DNA of 64,000 nucleotides, from NCBI GenBank assembly GCA_020055645.1, contig CM034547.1, forward strand, positions 58,716,909-58,780,908. The letters run 5' to 3'. The notes beneath the pieces were generated by a model that saw only the letters and a list, made by a program, of their open reading frames with translations, had not been told where the DNA came from and ran no database searches. The DNA comes from Tomocerus qinae. Lineage: Eukaryota > Arthropoda > Collembola > Entomobryomorpha > Tomoceridae. This document shows, piece after piece, positions 50,301-64,000 of this stretch (position 1 is the stretch's first letter; every line of letters starts with the position of its first letter). Position numbers and translations under genes: made by a program.

Positions 50301-53300
50301 CTTCCGTCTTGTTTCTTTTATGGCTTCTTTTGTCAGCTTACCCTACAAAACGGCTGCTACTGTAAGAACAAGAAAATAATCGACTTTGCAGAAAAATGTT
50401 TTCAGTTTTATCTGAATAAATTATTTTTGCTTTCAGTCTGACAGTGAAGTACACGAGTTTCTGGCCCAAATGCCTATTACATCCCATCTGAAGGAATACG
50501 AGCGGAATGTAACGGAATATGTAGCAAAATGCGATGTCCCTCCTAAAACAATTGCTGATATTGGTGAGTACTGAGAAGTAAAATACAGCATGCATATTTT
50601 TAAGTTTTTAAAGAGAATAACTTGCAACAAATGGTTTTATTAAACACTTTAGTTCTCCAAATGGAATCTACTATGATGAGAATTTTATCAGTGTTGGCAA
50701 ATCCAAATGGTATCAATGTACTCGTGAGTGGAGACTTATTAAGTGCCTTTAATATCATGGAGACATCTTCCCCTACGACTGTAGTTGATTCTGTGATACA
50801 CCTATTTAGCAAACTTTGCAATAGCGCTTCCCATCCACAATGGACCATTAAACCACTCTTTCGATTTCTGTCTAGTAAGTTGACTTCCATACGTACTTTA
50901 TTTTTATTTGTCATGAATCCATTTAAAGTGTTGCAATTATAAAACAGAATCTCCATATGACGATTTCTACTGCCCACTGATTGTATCTGAAACATTTGTA
51001 CTGATGGTTCTAAAAGTAATCAGTAAAGAAGAGCACTTAAAAGAATTTACGGAACTTAAATGTGTAGAGGTAATTATTAATTCATTTTCAATTCCTCGTC
51101 ACGTTCGGCCACCTCAAGTGCCCATCTCAGTGTATAATGTCTGATTTTTTTTGCAGTCTATATGTGAAAAGCTGGTAAATAGTACTCAAAAGTTTTTTAG
51201 CAGTTGTCCAACGTTTGTATCCATTTTAACTCAGTACATTGGGAGGAACGAGACAAATGCAATGTTCGGCCAGAAGAAGTTTGGAAATGAAACTATCGAG
51301 ACTGCCGATGGTTTAATAAATGTCGCACCACTAGGTTAGGAGTTAGTTACAGAGTTCAATCAATTGAAATTAGTTACTAGATGAATGTAGAAGGAAGCAG
51401 TAAAAATAATTATATTTTTTCCAGGTTCTATAACTTCCACGAACTTTTCTGCTCATCCCTCGGAAGTACTTCTTCAGGCAACTCCACCACACCGAAGAGC
51501 AAGAACTCCCGTTTGGTCCTATCACTTTTTCCCCGAAGAAGCTTTCCTTGAGTTAATTGTAACGTTGCCATGTGCAGTTCTTCTAAAAGAAGTGCAAATA
51601 GTTCCACATATGACATCCATATCTAGTAAGTAACATAAATCCCCAAGCGTAAATAAAGGCTTTCCAATGTGTGACACTTATTTTTGTTAACTTTTTTGTT
51701 TCAGCTGCTTGTCCTTCGGCCATCATGGTAGAAGTGTCTCGAGACCGAAGTAATTTAACACTCCCTATGGGGCCTCCTGTTTATTGTGGAGGAATGTCCT
51801 GCATTAATATTCAACTCACACAACCTGAAGTAGCTCAAACGGTTTTGTTGCGTCTTTTTAAACCAAAGGATTCAAATAACTTAGGGCTTTCTCAAATTCG
51901 CCTCCTTGGCAGCACAACGTTCAGTGAGGCTGCTTTACAAGGGCTCTCACCTGCTGATAATGTTAAAAGTTTAGAATCCAGGTGATCTTTAACCTTATTA
52001 TTACTTTCCTATTAGCCCTTGAATTAAAATTTGCAGAGATTTATTTGCAAATACTGTTTTTAATTTCTGTAGATTAGTATAAGATCTTAAAAGTGGTATT
52101 GATACCAATTTACTTGGCATTCCATTTTCGTTGTCTTTGTCTTAAAGAATAGTTTTTCTACTGATTTAAAGCATTTTGTTATAAAATTATTTCTTTATTC
52201 CGTACGCACATTAATAACATTTAAATTTAAAAAATCGTCTTTTTAAGAACCTTACGATAAAATATAATTTCCGCCGCTGTATTAATGATTGCTGATAGTA
52301 ATTAAGGCATTTATGTAATATTATATTATTTTGTATTGATGTTGTCATAAATAGTTTATTTCTGTATCTTAGCGCTCATTGGATGTATATCTTGGACCGA
52401 GCTATGTCCGTGTCGGAAGGAAATGAGGAATTACAACATTACGTGATTGAGACTGCAGTGAACATTCCTGACATGCTTGAATCTTGCTATTCAATGTTAG
52501 TAGCCCCTGTCGTCAGCGGAAAAGCTCAGGAAGTATATCTTCCGCACGTAGCTTCCGTTTTATTCCAGTTTGGAAGTCATCGAAAAGACGTTGGAGAACA
52601 ATTAATGATGGCATTACTTGGGCCTGTTCAGATGGGGTTTTCTCATGGTATTACTGTCTTTGTTTATTTAATTTTTTATCTTTTTTATCGTGCTACTGTT
52701 TTGTGTTTCATATTTGTGCTGATTTGATGTTCTTGCTTCGCAGGAATGGTTGCTAATTCAAATCCACAATACACTGGAGGATTGTCTCAACTGAATACTG
52801 TAGTAGAACTTGTATTTAAACTTTGTTGCAATATTCCTGACTGGGGATACGGAAATCTAGTTACGGTTGTGAAATGGCTCGAGTCCTGTGCTGATAGAAA
52901 TATATCGGTAAGTCCGTGTCGTTGAATACGTACATTTAGCGTTACGAATTTGTATAACTGAGGGTTGATTTCTTTTGAATAGAGGGTAGGTGGCCCTAGT
53001 AATAATGGAATAGTACCTGAATACGTTCAATCTGTAGCAGCTGCATTATGGTCAATAGCTGCAATAGGAAAAACTGATTTATCACAAATAGCCACTCCAA
53101 GTCTTCTCAGGTAAATATTCAGTTCATGTATTACTTCCATTTAATTCATATCTAATTAAATATGAATAAGAAATAATCATTTGGCAATTTATGATCTAAG
53201 GAAATTGTACGATTGGTCACTGTTGTTGGATCCTTGGACAGAGCTTAAAGCTACATTGGATCATGTAATGTGCGCAGTTTGTTTTAGTAAACCCTGGTTG

Positions 53301-56300
53301 TTTGGGTATCTAATGCACTGTATTGGGATTGTCAAGCTTATGGATTGGGTCGGTAAGTGTCTGTTTTATGATCTTGACAAAGTAATTTGTATTTTGGTTT
53401 TAATTTAAATATATATTTATCGTTTAAGAATCGGATAAGCCCATAGAAGAACTATTTTACACTTGGTATGAAGAAGGAAGCACATGGGACCGAATCCAAG
53501 TCAAAGATTTAGCGTGTCTTAAAGGAGTTTTAAATGGTGGTGTGCTTATGACATTAGGGAGAGCCGCTCAATCTCAGACATCTTCCAATATGCTGCAGGC
53601 CTCACATTTCTTAGTTAACTTAAACGATGCTATAATGGGTAAGTTTCGAATTGATTTACTTAGCTAAGTTAGCTATTAGCTGTTGTTATGATTTTCGGAA
53701 ACGTCTTTATTATAATATATGCGTTATAGATTTCTGGAACCATTACACAAACAAGTGGAGCGTCCCAGATCCTCTTTCACGTAAATTCTTAACTTTTTTG
53801 CTATTTTAAGACATGTTTGGTTTATGTGATACTATGGTTTGTGGTTTTGTTTTAATAGATTTGCTCTCCACGCCACTTCTTGTAGAGATTTTATCTTTTT
53901 ATACTGAATTGTGTCGAGTAAATGAATTCAAAAATTGGTTTGGATCTCACGGGTCGGGATTTTGGCTGCCAATTTTAAATCTTCTGTCTACTCTCACTGG
54001 TAGTCTTAAATCTGCGTTTTTCGGCTCGAATGTTTACGATTTAGAATCGGTTGTCATCAGTTTTTTGGCTCGTTGTTGCTGGTCTCACCCTGAGAACCAA
54101 AAGATCATTGCTTCCTGTCTACGAGAAATAATTTTGCAACAAAAGGCTACACCGCACAGTAAGTTGTGAAATTAATAAAATATATTCTAGTATATATATA
54201 GTATTGTCTAACATTTTTTTGTGATGTAGAAGCAGTTTTCCTCCACTCTATGTCGTCATTTTGTCGTAGACTTTTAATTCAGTTACTATTGGATAATGAA
54301 AAAGTAATAGTGCATGTCAAAAGCTCTTCTAAGTACCCATTGAAAACCCCGATGTCAACTTTGCCTCTCAAGGACAAGCATCCATCCATGGGAGTAAATG
54401 GAGGAGATCGTATTTTCTATATGAGCACTCATGCCTATTGCTACGAACTTATGAAATTAATCGGTAAGCGTAAAACCAGAAAGAAAACTTTCCATACATG
54501 ATACAAAAACTTTTAGATTATAAAATATATTTTACTTAAAAGAGAGTATTATTAACCGTTTTAGAACCTTTTGGAGTGTCTTTGGAAAAAATGGCTACGA
54601 CAGCTACGGACCCAAGCAGATATTTAGCTGTAATGAAAAAGGACCAAGGACTGATTGAGGCAGGATTAGAAATGATAGATCAATTACAGTTATCAATGAT
54701 GACGGGAAATGCTGCAAAAGACAAACGTGCTCTGGCCGATGTTAAACGACCCATTAAGACTGCTTCTAAGAAATTAAAGCCAGACGGACTCGTGGATATG
54801 AAAAGTGGAAACTGTGATCCAGACAAATCGAAGGGACCCACTTTGGTACGAATAAAACAATTCGAATTATTAGTAACTTTTTACAAATCTGACTGGTAAT
54901 TCTTATGAACTCATTAGCAATTATTTTATTATTTTTATTGACATAACTAAGATATTTATCAGGGTTTTTGTCGTAGTTTCAAATGTATGAAGTGAATAGT
55001 GTTATTAACACCTATTATGTACCAAACGGTAACAAACGCTTAAAACACAGTGTGTCTTCAGCATTTGCTTGAAAAGCTCTGTCTTCCATCTCCAATAATA
55101 ATTGTGATAAACAATATAATTAGGTTTTGGAGCCAGAAGAATTTCCGGATGTAAAAGTTCCTCCGAATGTACCTCTTGCTACTATTATGTCTGCTGTGCG
55201 CCATCAAAAGCCAGATGCGTTTTTAGATATTTTAGTATTCACAATGAGAACGGAAGTAGCAAGTAAGTCAATTAACAAATCTCTTTTATGTTATGCTAAG
55301 TAAGGTAGAGTAATTAGGATGTTGTGACTTCCAGATGGATCTCCATCGAATGTTTCTCCTTCAGCATCCACATCAAATTTCGCGAATGCGTCAGAAATTG
55401 AAGCTGTTGGAGCGAGCACTACGAAAGATGTAAACCGTAAGGATTCCGTTCCCGAAGTGTTCGATATCGTGCCGCTACCATCGACTATTGAAGTTTTCAG
55501 TAGAACTGGAGGACTTGGTTTGCTCGCAAAACATCTTCCTGTTGTGTATCCAGAAACGTTGCGCCAGATTGTTGTTGGTACAAAATTCACTGGAACAGTC
55601 GGAGTTGTGATGAACTTTGAGAAGGATAGTCCTGTTGCTGTAGCTGATCACGATTGGGTAAAAATTGAGAGCGCCGACGATTTTTATGACGTAAGCTATC
55701 GATATGTACAATTTTTAATGATCTTTGTTTTAATGCTGTGTATTTAAAACATTTGATCACATTTTAGGATATGATGGAAAGTATGGTCGCGACTTCCACT
55801 CCCGTTCCAAAACGATCCGCAGCTTCGTTAAGACAATTCAATCCGACCCAAGGCATCCCTCCGCATTCTATGGCGGCTTTCGGACTTTTTCTCAGCTTAC
55901 CCAGATTTTCTGAAGTTCTTCTCAGTGAACGAGTTGGTGCTCAGTGTATGCTGCGCTTAGTCATGGGAGTCACTGATGATGCTGATGGAAGTAAGTGTTG
56001 GATTAATGACTGACTTACTTTATTTATGTGAGATCTGATTTGTATTGAGATTTCCAAAGTCGCATTAGTGATAACATTTAGAGAATTGGTCACAGATTTG
56101 TATCAATTTTCAACTATGACATGATTCTGTCCATTGCACCATGTCATCGTAATACTTTTTGGAATTTTCGTAGAATAATTAATCCGATAAACTAGAATTT
56201 GGTAAATAATACAAATCCAATAAATGTTTGTGTATGTTGGAATTGTCTTTTCTCAGTTAAGGTTGGCAGTGATAATAGAGCTTTGTTTTTTGAGTGTACA

Positions 56301-59300
56301 ATCCAATAATATTCTTATTTTAATTTAACCTCTTCTCTATGAACTATGGTACTGACACTGCCTTTATGATTTTGCGTAATGTGCAATGTTACTTTGTTAT
56401 AATGTGCAATGTGTAATAGAGTGCTCTTTTTTATTCTAGATGATATATTTAATTCGGCTGTAGCTAAAACATTGCCCACTTTGCCATTTCAAGTTCTTCG
56501 TTGTTTATTGGATGTTCTCCCATTAAATTCGGAAGAGGGTCGAAGTTTGCGACGTGCCATGGTAGATGTTAAGGCGACTCATTTCATTTTAGCATGTTTG
56601 GCAGTTTTCACTCACCAGACATGCGATCCGTCTTTGATTCCGGGATTACAACACGAGGTATAAAACTCTTAAAAACAACACATTATATTTGATGCGGTAA
56701 TACTTAATCATTATGCCACTTGTTTTTGTAGTTGGTGATAGCTGCTACGAAAGCACAAGGAGGTTATCATGAAAAGGGTGGGAAGTCAGACGACAAGTCC
56801 CATGTTTACTGGGCGAAGGGGACAGGATTCGGGACTGGGAGTACAGCACAAAGCTGGGACGTAGAGTTGGCAATGCAAAAGAAGAAAGCAGAGGAAGAAA
56901 ATGTTACATGCTTATTGCATGTACTGTCAAGTTTCATTCATCCTAGAGCCAGTCATGACGATGAACGAGATTTAGAGAGTGAAATTATGGCCCAAGGGAG
57001 ATCTCAAGAATCTGATAGTGCTCATCACACCCTACCTCCTGAAATGCAGGAATTACTTAGAAATTCTTGTCTATTTCCAGCTATTGCAGGATATCTTCGT
57101 AACGATTCGGGTAAATTCCTAGACTTCTTAGTTTTTACAAAATCGGTTACTTAATGTAAAACTTTGTTAAATCATTAATTTCCTCAACTTTGTAAATTCC
57201 TCCAACTGATCAATTTTCATTTTACGGGTTTGGAATTTTATAATTGTGTGAAAGAGACAATTCTTTGTTCAATCTGATGTTATTAGTGCTTACTTTATTG
57301 TAGGAAGTCATTTAGCACGGAACTTTCCCAACCCTTAAGGGTGGCTTCCCACTATTGCTTGCGATGACCATAGGTCTCAGGGTCAGAGACAATTATATTA
57401 TTCTCGAAGTACCGGTTTGGGTCTAGGGTACATGTAGTACAGATTTTTGAAGAATGATTTTAAGTGCGCGAAATAACTTTTAGAAAAATTAGTTTAGGTA
57501 ATTTCCATCAAGTTACTTGCAAATACCTTCGTAGGGCTTTCGAATAAGCCACTCCTCTCCTCATAGCTGTACGCTTATCCAAAGGGAGATTTCCCTACTG
57601 ATAATACATTATATTGAAAGCTGCGGGTTCATTCATAACTAACGCTTAGCTGGCACAAAGTAGTTTTTGAGACTGACTATGTGAACAGCCTGGGGAAAGT
57701 TAAAGTATGGGAAGCCGTCCTTAATCTAATCCCATATAGAACAGTCACCAACAATTTCACCATAAGTTTTTACCAACAGGAAGTTTAGCCTCCTATATTT
57801 AAAATAGTTTGATAATTGTTCATTATATTTGTATTTTTTATTTTAGTTTTGGATATGGCTCGCCACGTTCCTTTATATAAATCCGTTTTACAATTCCTAC
57901 GATCTCTCGTGTCAAGTGCACAACTTCTGCCTCTGTTGGCTCCCTGGGAAAAACGATCCACTGAGGGAGTTGAAGAGCAGCCGATTTCATACTTATTGAG
58001 CAAAATGAAAGACGTTGTGGACAATTATGCTAAAAGACTGACGTATGTAACACTATCTGATTTTGAATCAGTCTTATTTATCTCTTTATCTACATTATGA
58101 TATTCAGGGCATATTTGTAATTGTTTTTAGAACTAATAGTAAAGGTGCTAAACCCGGTAAAACAAAATCAGCTGGGAAAACATTCGATGATCTGGAAGAT
58201 GAAGGATTAGCCTTGCTGATACCCGACATACAGACAACTGCAATTCACGTTGAGGTAATAGACTTTCATATTGTAGACTTATTTTTCCTAATATTTTGCA
58301 TATCTAATGATTTTTACGATGATTAATCATTTTATTTTATTTGTACAGAATGCTGTCAACTTGTTAATTATGAAGCAAGGACCTTTGGACGTGGAAATGG
58401 GAGATGACAGTACTCAGTCATTGGCACCAGTTCAAAAGACATTAGAAGAGAGATACTTAGATGAAATGAAGAAATTACAATTTGGTAAGGAAGAATTTAG
58501 CAGCATATACTGATAATAGCCTTTTGTAAGTTAAACTTTAATGTTAAATTGTTTTAGCCTTTTTTGAGATGATTGCGGAAGAAGAGGATGGAAGTGGGAT
58601 TCGGTTTTCTGTTTCGTATCACTATGAAGGGAATGTGAGAACAAATTGGGCAAGGAGTTTCCCAGCTAGACTGAAGCGACTGGCTCAGGAGAGCGTCACA
58701 CTTTCAACATCTTTACCAATAGCTTATGGAAGCACGATTTTTGTACGTTGCGACAATGATCGCCTAGATGTTATGAAAGTAAGCCAACCATATTTATTGA
58801 CGACGTAGTTTATGCCATAACAATAAGAATTCCAGATTAAAATAATTCCATTTTTAGGTTTTGATTACTGGACCAGCGGCTACACCGTATTCTAACGGGT
58901 GTTTTGAATTTGATGTATTTTTCCCCAATGATTATCCCAATTCTCCTATGATGATTAACTTAGAAACTACAGGGAGACAACGAGTTCGTTTTAATCCTAA
59001 TTTATACACTGATGGTAAAGTGTGTCTGAGCATTCTTAATACGTGGCACGGCCGACCTGAAGAGAAATGGAATCCTCAAACATCTAGTCTTTTGCCAGTA
59101 AGTTTCCACGCACTAATTGGAAAAATATGTTCTTAAACCTTCTTGTTGTTTGGTGCCGTAATGTTTAATATTTTTACCTCCAGGTTCTTGTCGCCATTCA
59201 GTCATTGATTCTTAACGCGGAGCCATATTTCAATGAGCCAGGATATGAAAAGTCTCGAGGGACTGATGCAGGAGAAAGGAACTCAAGGGAATACAACGCT

Positions 59301-59905
59301 GGGATTGAAATAGCCACTGTAGAGTGGGCTATGTTGGACCAAATTAGACATCCATCTCCTTGTTTTAAAGAGGTACGGGAATAGATACAAAAATTTAAAT
59401 CTAAGGTGGCATAAAATTAATGAAATATCTTTTCAGATTATACACAAACATTTTTGGATGAAAAGAGCAGAAATCATTAATCAATGTGAAAAATGGCTGG
59501 AAGATCTCGTAGTCACTTGCCGGAGCGACAAAAAAGCAGGGAAAAATGTAACTGGGGGTGCCGATCCTGTAACAGTATTTAAAGTATGGCTTTTCTCTAT
59601 TGCCCTTTTTACTTAGCAGTCAATAATATGGATAAAAATTAATTGGATGCCCTGTTGTTTGACAGAATAATTTAGCACTGTTGAAAAAGGAGTTTATTAA
59701 TATGAAGCCACCACCCGACTTGGAGGATCTGATAGATTTATATCCAACGAAGGCTGATGATGGAGCTCAGTGTTCCAGCGGGTCTTCAGATGATGTAGCT
59801 AGTTCAAGTGGGGGAAAGGGAGAAGATCAGCCCCCGGTATTGTCTAAGGAATTCGCTGTTGGAATGGAAGATGAAGAAGATGAAAAAATGTTGGTAGATA
59901 TGTAA
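38394..59905 (+). CDS. BIRC6: BIRC6/Bruce, giant BIR-repeat E2/E3 ubiquitin-conjugating enzyme, complete
   Basis: BIRC6 is a roughly 530 kDa E2/E3 hybrid that ubiquitinates caspases, IAP antagonists and LC3 and restrains apoptosis and autophagy. I can join 59 exons in frame, from 38394-38571 to 59666-59905, for about 4,643 residues, close to the usual 4,800-5,000. The BIR domain (about residues 245-330; exons 39179-39426, 39519-39647, 39814-40033) has [27 protein letters not shown] and the zinc ligands through [12 protein letters not shown]. The UBC domain (exons 58858-59097 and 59184-59372) has FPNDYPNSP and the active Cys in DGKVCLSIL (about residue 4,430), then LVAIQSLIL. The C-terminus is acidic. 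Introns are mostly 55-100 bp. The ATG follows a 3' splice site at 38378-38379, so an upstream non-coding exon exists. No disabling change was seen. Confidence 0.95.
57330..57745. repeat. MITE-like insertion in the last large BIRC6 intron
   Basis: The intron 57111-57846 is unusually long for this gene. CCCTTAAGGGTGGCTTCCCA near 57332 pairs with TGGGAAGCCGTCCTTAA near 57708, suggesting a degenerate inverted-repeat insertion. Exon borders remain intact. Confidence 0.45.
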
Positions 59906-60166
59906 TTATTTTAAACTTCTGACTTATTTGTCAAATCTGGTCAGTCGTGAGCTTTTCGCTCTCATTTTCCTTGATTATCATCTTAACTATATAAGTATTT
60001 AGATATAATATCAATGTAAAAAATTAAAATATCTTATAGTGTACTACATTTAATTGAATCGTATTATTTCTTAGTAAATGGATTGTAATGTAATGTCAAG
60101 TTTGTATTAAACCCTACCAGTTGTTGAGTTGTTCTGAAATGAAATACAAACATTTATTTATTTCTA

Positions 60167-60172
60167 AATAAA
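60167..60172 (+). terminator. Candidate BIRC6 polyadenylation signal
   Basis: This AATAAA lies about 260 bp after the BIRC6 stop codon in an AT-rich 3' region. Other AATAAA hexamers occur further on (for example near 61885), so use of this one is not proven. Confidence 0.35.
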
Positions 60173-60199
60173 CACTAAGTAAGTATACTAGTATGATTA

Positions 60200-63121
60200 C
60201 CACTAACTTCATGTCGCTAAAAAATCCATTTATTATTATTTCTTGACCTCATTCCAGCTCTACTTTTAGTAGAATGTTGATGTTGCAATTATTTTCACAT
60301 CCTGATTAGCATGAGTTCAAAAACATAAAAATGACATCTAGGAATTCCAATCATAGAAGTGAATAATTACTATTTCAATTAATGTCGTTATTTGATGTAC
60401 AGTATTATCACAGCAGTGTTGATGTAAATGGCGAGACATTTAATATTATGTATTAATGATATATTATGTAATAATTGTAGGTAGGTAGGTGGACATTTAC
60501 ATCGTAATTGTGACTTTATTCATATTTTTTGTATGAAATAGTTTCTGGATGCATATGTATACATTTTGTTTTATTTTGCGTTAGTGGGACTGCACAGATT
60601 TAAGTAGATTTGATTGTGCCAAATGAGATTTCTTCTAAATATTACTATATAGGTATATGAGTGTAACTGGGTGTTTAACTATATGTTTGCTAAAACTATT
60701 TAGACAGAGTAGGAGGGACATTTACTCGAAATTACTTATGCACTATAGTTTATACATAGAGTATTTTAAGCTTTATGGACTTTGGTTATTATTTGAACTT
60801 TCAGGTCAAATAGATCTTTAGATCTTTACAAAGTCCATAATGCTTCCGGGTAGCCTCTGCAAGTTGTTTTTTGAAATATTATATGCTATGGTACATAAGT
60901 AAGTTCACGTAATAAATAAATGATTTTGTCTTGCTTTAAGTGATTATAATTTTTGAGGTTGTACATATAATTTCGAATAGGAAATAAAAAGCAAGTCAAA
61001 ATGAATGAACAATAAAGACAGAAGGTCGTCGCTTCCAGTCTACAGTCTCGTTTTTCTATTGAAATACAAAGTAACACGGGCATTATTAATCTCTATTAAT
61101 ATTCACACCACACTAACAAGACATAATAAAGACATCATTAAATGTGTGAATTAAATTAGATAGCTACTATGTAGTGAATGGTAGCTTTTAACTGAGTACT
61201 TTGTTCCGTTGATGATTCAAATCTAATTCGTTACTACTACTGACTTGGGACATCAACATGTCAATAGATAAAACATCACAAAAATACATGCATGCTAATG
61301 CTAACTATTTATAACCTATGCATACTTATTTTTACGTAGGTAGGTAGTTTGTAGTTTCAACACACACATCATTACAAAGTACAGTACAGTGACACAAAAA
61401 ACACCAAATTCTACGCATACATGCAACTCAAGTCACAACAATGTAGGTATATAATTATTTTTTTGTTAAATCTCTACTTGTGTGAGACTACGATTGTTAT
61501 TCATAATGGGCCTCTACGGCCTACGCTCAACGTTTTACATACAAAAGTAACATTTATATTGAACTTAAATAAATAACGCCTACTTGAACTGAAACAATTA
61601 AATGCACTTTCGTGACTCATTCAAACATAAGCTACATAAAGTATACAACTATTTATAATGATAATAAATACACTATGCACATAATAATAACTGACTATAT
61701 ATTACACCGGGTACATCGTTTTTACACTAATTACAACTTTTAAAATTATGTATTCACAAGAACTATTCATATGCATGGTTGCTTAAAATAATTGTCGAGA
61801 TTCTTAAAATACGGAATAATACTTAAGTTTCGTAATTGCAGCTATAATTTGATTATATATAGCTTACAAAACAGTTGTACAAAATAAATAAAGGCACTGC
61901 TGAAACCAAATCTGCGTCTTTCTTAGAATGTGGTACAAAGGCTGGTCCATATCAGCTGACATTGACACTGACGAATAGCACGGGCATTCCGCAAGTGACA
62001 TTAACATTCCTTGCCAATTTTCATAATTGGCTTTTGGCTAACAACCAATGTATTTTACCGGGAAGAACACTAAAAAATAAATGGAAAGGGGACACTCGAG
62101 TTAATTACATCACAACACGACACATCTAAATACATCCTAATTGAATTTTTTGATTAAAAAAAACTTTGGCTTGGGCTTATAAAATATTGTAGCTTTCCAT
62201 CGCTTGAACAATCTTGAAATTGAGCCTTGTAGTGATCTAATTACTTTTACTACAATAGGACGTGAGAAAATACTTGCTTTAGCTTGGAAAATACATTTAC
62301 AATATTTAGTGCAATTAAATAATTAGATACAATTTTGCAGCAAATAGTATTATTCTCAATTTCATATAAAAGTTACTGTGGGTTAGAGAAAAATAAGCGT
62401 ATTGCTACGCAAGTGCATTTTGTGCTTTTCTTGTGCAGATTCAAAATTTGAAGTTCCAATTCTCCAGTGTATTTGCTATAAGCACATTAAGACAACAGTG
62501 TCTTCATTAGATACGAAAACACTACACTAGACAATGACAAATCTCAACTTGGATGTAAAAATCATGGAGCTGTCCACATAGTATTGAATCTTCCAGATAG
62601 TTTTCCTCTGACAAGCATGATGCATATAGTAGTAGTAGAACAAAAATGACTTGCACATTTGTATAATTTAGCTTCGCATTTGTAGTTCTTTTCATTGAGA
62701 TTGACTTTGAAGAGATTCGTGTATTCTGCTGTCTTGTTGACTGTAGAAGAACAAGTGTTTTCCTTTCTAAGCTTATTTAAATTGAGTTGAGATGTGTGAT
62801 TGAAAATGTGGGCGATCACTCCACTGATATGATATTATGGTATGTAGTAGACGAGGAGTGAAGGGAGCACAAAGCAAGGCAGTGGGAATCGTGATCTAAC
62901 ATGAAAACATGACATCTGCTCACGTCTTGCATTTACATGACATTTGAACCAAGTCCTTCCTTTCTCAAGCTCTTTGGAACGGACGCTCAGCAGCTTTTAC
63001 TTCTTGTGCTTAGTAGAGTATTTATATAATATTGTGTCTGTCTGTGTGATGTAATAGTTAGTTGAGAAGAAGATAGTTGTGTAAGTCATAGTACATTCAA
63101 GAACTGGCTCAACAGGAAATA
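60200..63121. other. BIRC6-Vang convergent intergenic/3' UTR region
   Basis: This AT-rich stretch between two convergent genes probably contains the long 3' UTR of Vang (minus strand) and the end of the BIRC6 transcript. Conserved coding patterns are absent. A hairpin GACTTTG...CAAAGTCC spans 60777-60837. Short open frames here (for example 61875-62129 and 62562-62819) have no family likeness. Confidence 0.5.
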
Positions 63122-63774
63122 TTAAACCGAAGTCTCGGAACTGAGTCTCAGAGTAAACTTGTTGCTTTTCGGATCCACTACTTGTTCTGTTAAATTAAAA
63201 TGCGGCAAAGCCGCAACACTCACTAGTAGACTCACGTCCCCATTTCTTAATAGGAAATTTGTATCTTTGGCAATTGTTCTTGAGACAGAGAAGTCACTCA
63301 CGAGCGCCCATGAAGATATGCTTCCTTCTCGACTCGCCTGCAATTATTCACAATTATTTAACTTATCTGTTTACTTTTCACACGCTAATCATACACAACT
63401 CAAATTTCATAGATAACACAAAAATGTATGAAATACCTGAAGCACGGGTTGATATGACAGATATTTGTCGAGAAAAGCACGAGGAGCCAATCCGAGACGA
63501 AGACAAGTCGCTGTTTAAAAATAATACATGCTCAGTCAACCACTTTTTTAATTATAGTGAAACACAAGCCATAATACCTGTATTATATTTTGTATACAAT
63601 AAAGTACGTAATATGTGAAACTTAATTCATTATACTTACCCAGATGACTGAGAACACTGTCAGCAGTGTGCCATGGTTGCTGTCGTGTCACCCTCAAGTA
63701 CTTTTGCAAGGGTCTTGCCAGTGAAGGGAACACTGCAGCGGCTGCCTCAACAGCGTCTAAAGGAACTGCAGGAC
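63122..63774 (-). CDS. Vang: Van Gogh (Vang/VANGL), last three coding exons, runs off right edge
   Basis: Vang is a four-pass membrane protein of the core planar cell polarity pathway that pairs with Prickle. Three minus-strand exons join in frame: 63640-63774, 63437-63510 and 63122-63337. They encode the conserved cytoplasmic tail: a stretch with ARPLQKYLRVTRQQPWHT, then RAFLDKYLS, SSWALVSDF, LPHFNLTEQVVDPKSNKF and finally LRLSSETSV. The terminal ETSV is the family's PDZ-binding motif. The exon upstream lies beyond the window (acceptor at 63775-63776). It is convergent with BIRC6. No damage was seen. Confidence 0.93.
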
Positions 63775-64000
63775 CTACAATACACAAATATTTACAACTT
63801 GAATACTTGGAGTTCATTGAACAACTTAAAATAGGAAACACAAAGGAAATAAATAACATTTATCATGCACACGTACACTTTGTCACTTGCATGACGTTTC
63901 TTAGAACCATTCCTGGGATAAGTACCAAGTGCAACATCATATAGGATGTACACATAAATAATTCATAAAATGGCAATGACACATGTTTTATATGTCCCAT

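Noticed and set aside
60886-62819. Several short frames in the BIRC6-Vang interval
   Set aside because: No domain, low-complexity residues and position in probable 3' UTRs.

Overview
This is a 64 kb piece of an animal nuclear genome, most likely an arthropod. It is AT-rich, has many short introns (often 60-100 bp) with GT-AG borders, and carries three recognisable host genes separated by a dense field of DNA transposons, foldback elements and tandem repeats. The species cannot be named from the sequence alone.

Host genes. (1) Positions 128-4981, minus strand: the N-terminal part of ATG2, the autophagy lipid-transfer protein, running off the left edge. (2) 38394-59905, plus strand: a complete BIRC6/Bruce gene, which I resolve into 59 coding exons encoding about 4,640 residues, with a BIR zinc domain near the N-terminus and a UBC (E2) domain at the C-terminus. 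(3) 63122-63774, minus strand: the last three coding exons of Van Gogh (Vang/VANGL), ending in the PDZ-binding tail ETSV and running off the right edge. BIRC6 and Vang are tail to tail.

Transposons. About 5.8-11.1 kb is a PIF/Harbinger element with three multi-exon genes: an intact zinc-knuckle plus J-domain (HPD) protein, a HARBI1-type DDE transposase with two single-base frameshifts, and an intact MADF-BESS protein on the opposite strand. 14.06-19.54 kb is an element with about 215 bp inverted termini that holds a decayed Mutator-like transposase and a decayed DEDDh exonuclease gene. 20.38-22.96 kb is a third DNA transposon with a DUF7869-like transposase gene. 22.9-38.3 kb has no recognisable host gene and is a nested field of foldback elements, long-TIR elements with internal satellites (25, 29 and 40 bp units) and small MITEs, several with readable target-site duplications.

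Most unusual signal. The Harbinger element is tiled from 6045 to 10740 with about 18 short palindromes of the form NNG-TCGA-CNN (13 perfect 10-bp copies and 5 copies with TCGT/ACGA at the centre), spaced 122-421 bp apart through exons, introns and termini. All five centre variants lie in coding sequence. Outer arms (GTG), intermediate arms (GAG) and central arms (GGG/AGG) form zones along the element. I saw no such palindrome with a GTCGAC core elsewhere in the window. I interpret this, as inference, as an element-wide array of binding sites for an element-encoded protein, the MADF-BESS protein being the best candidate.
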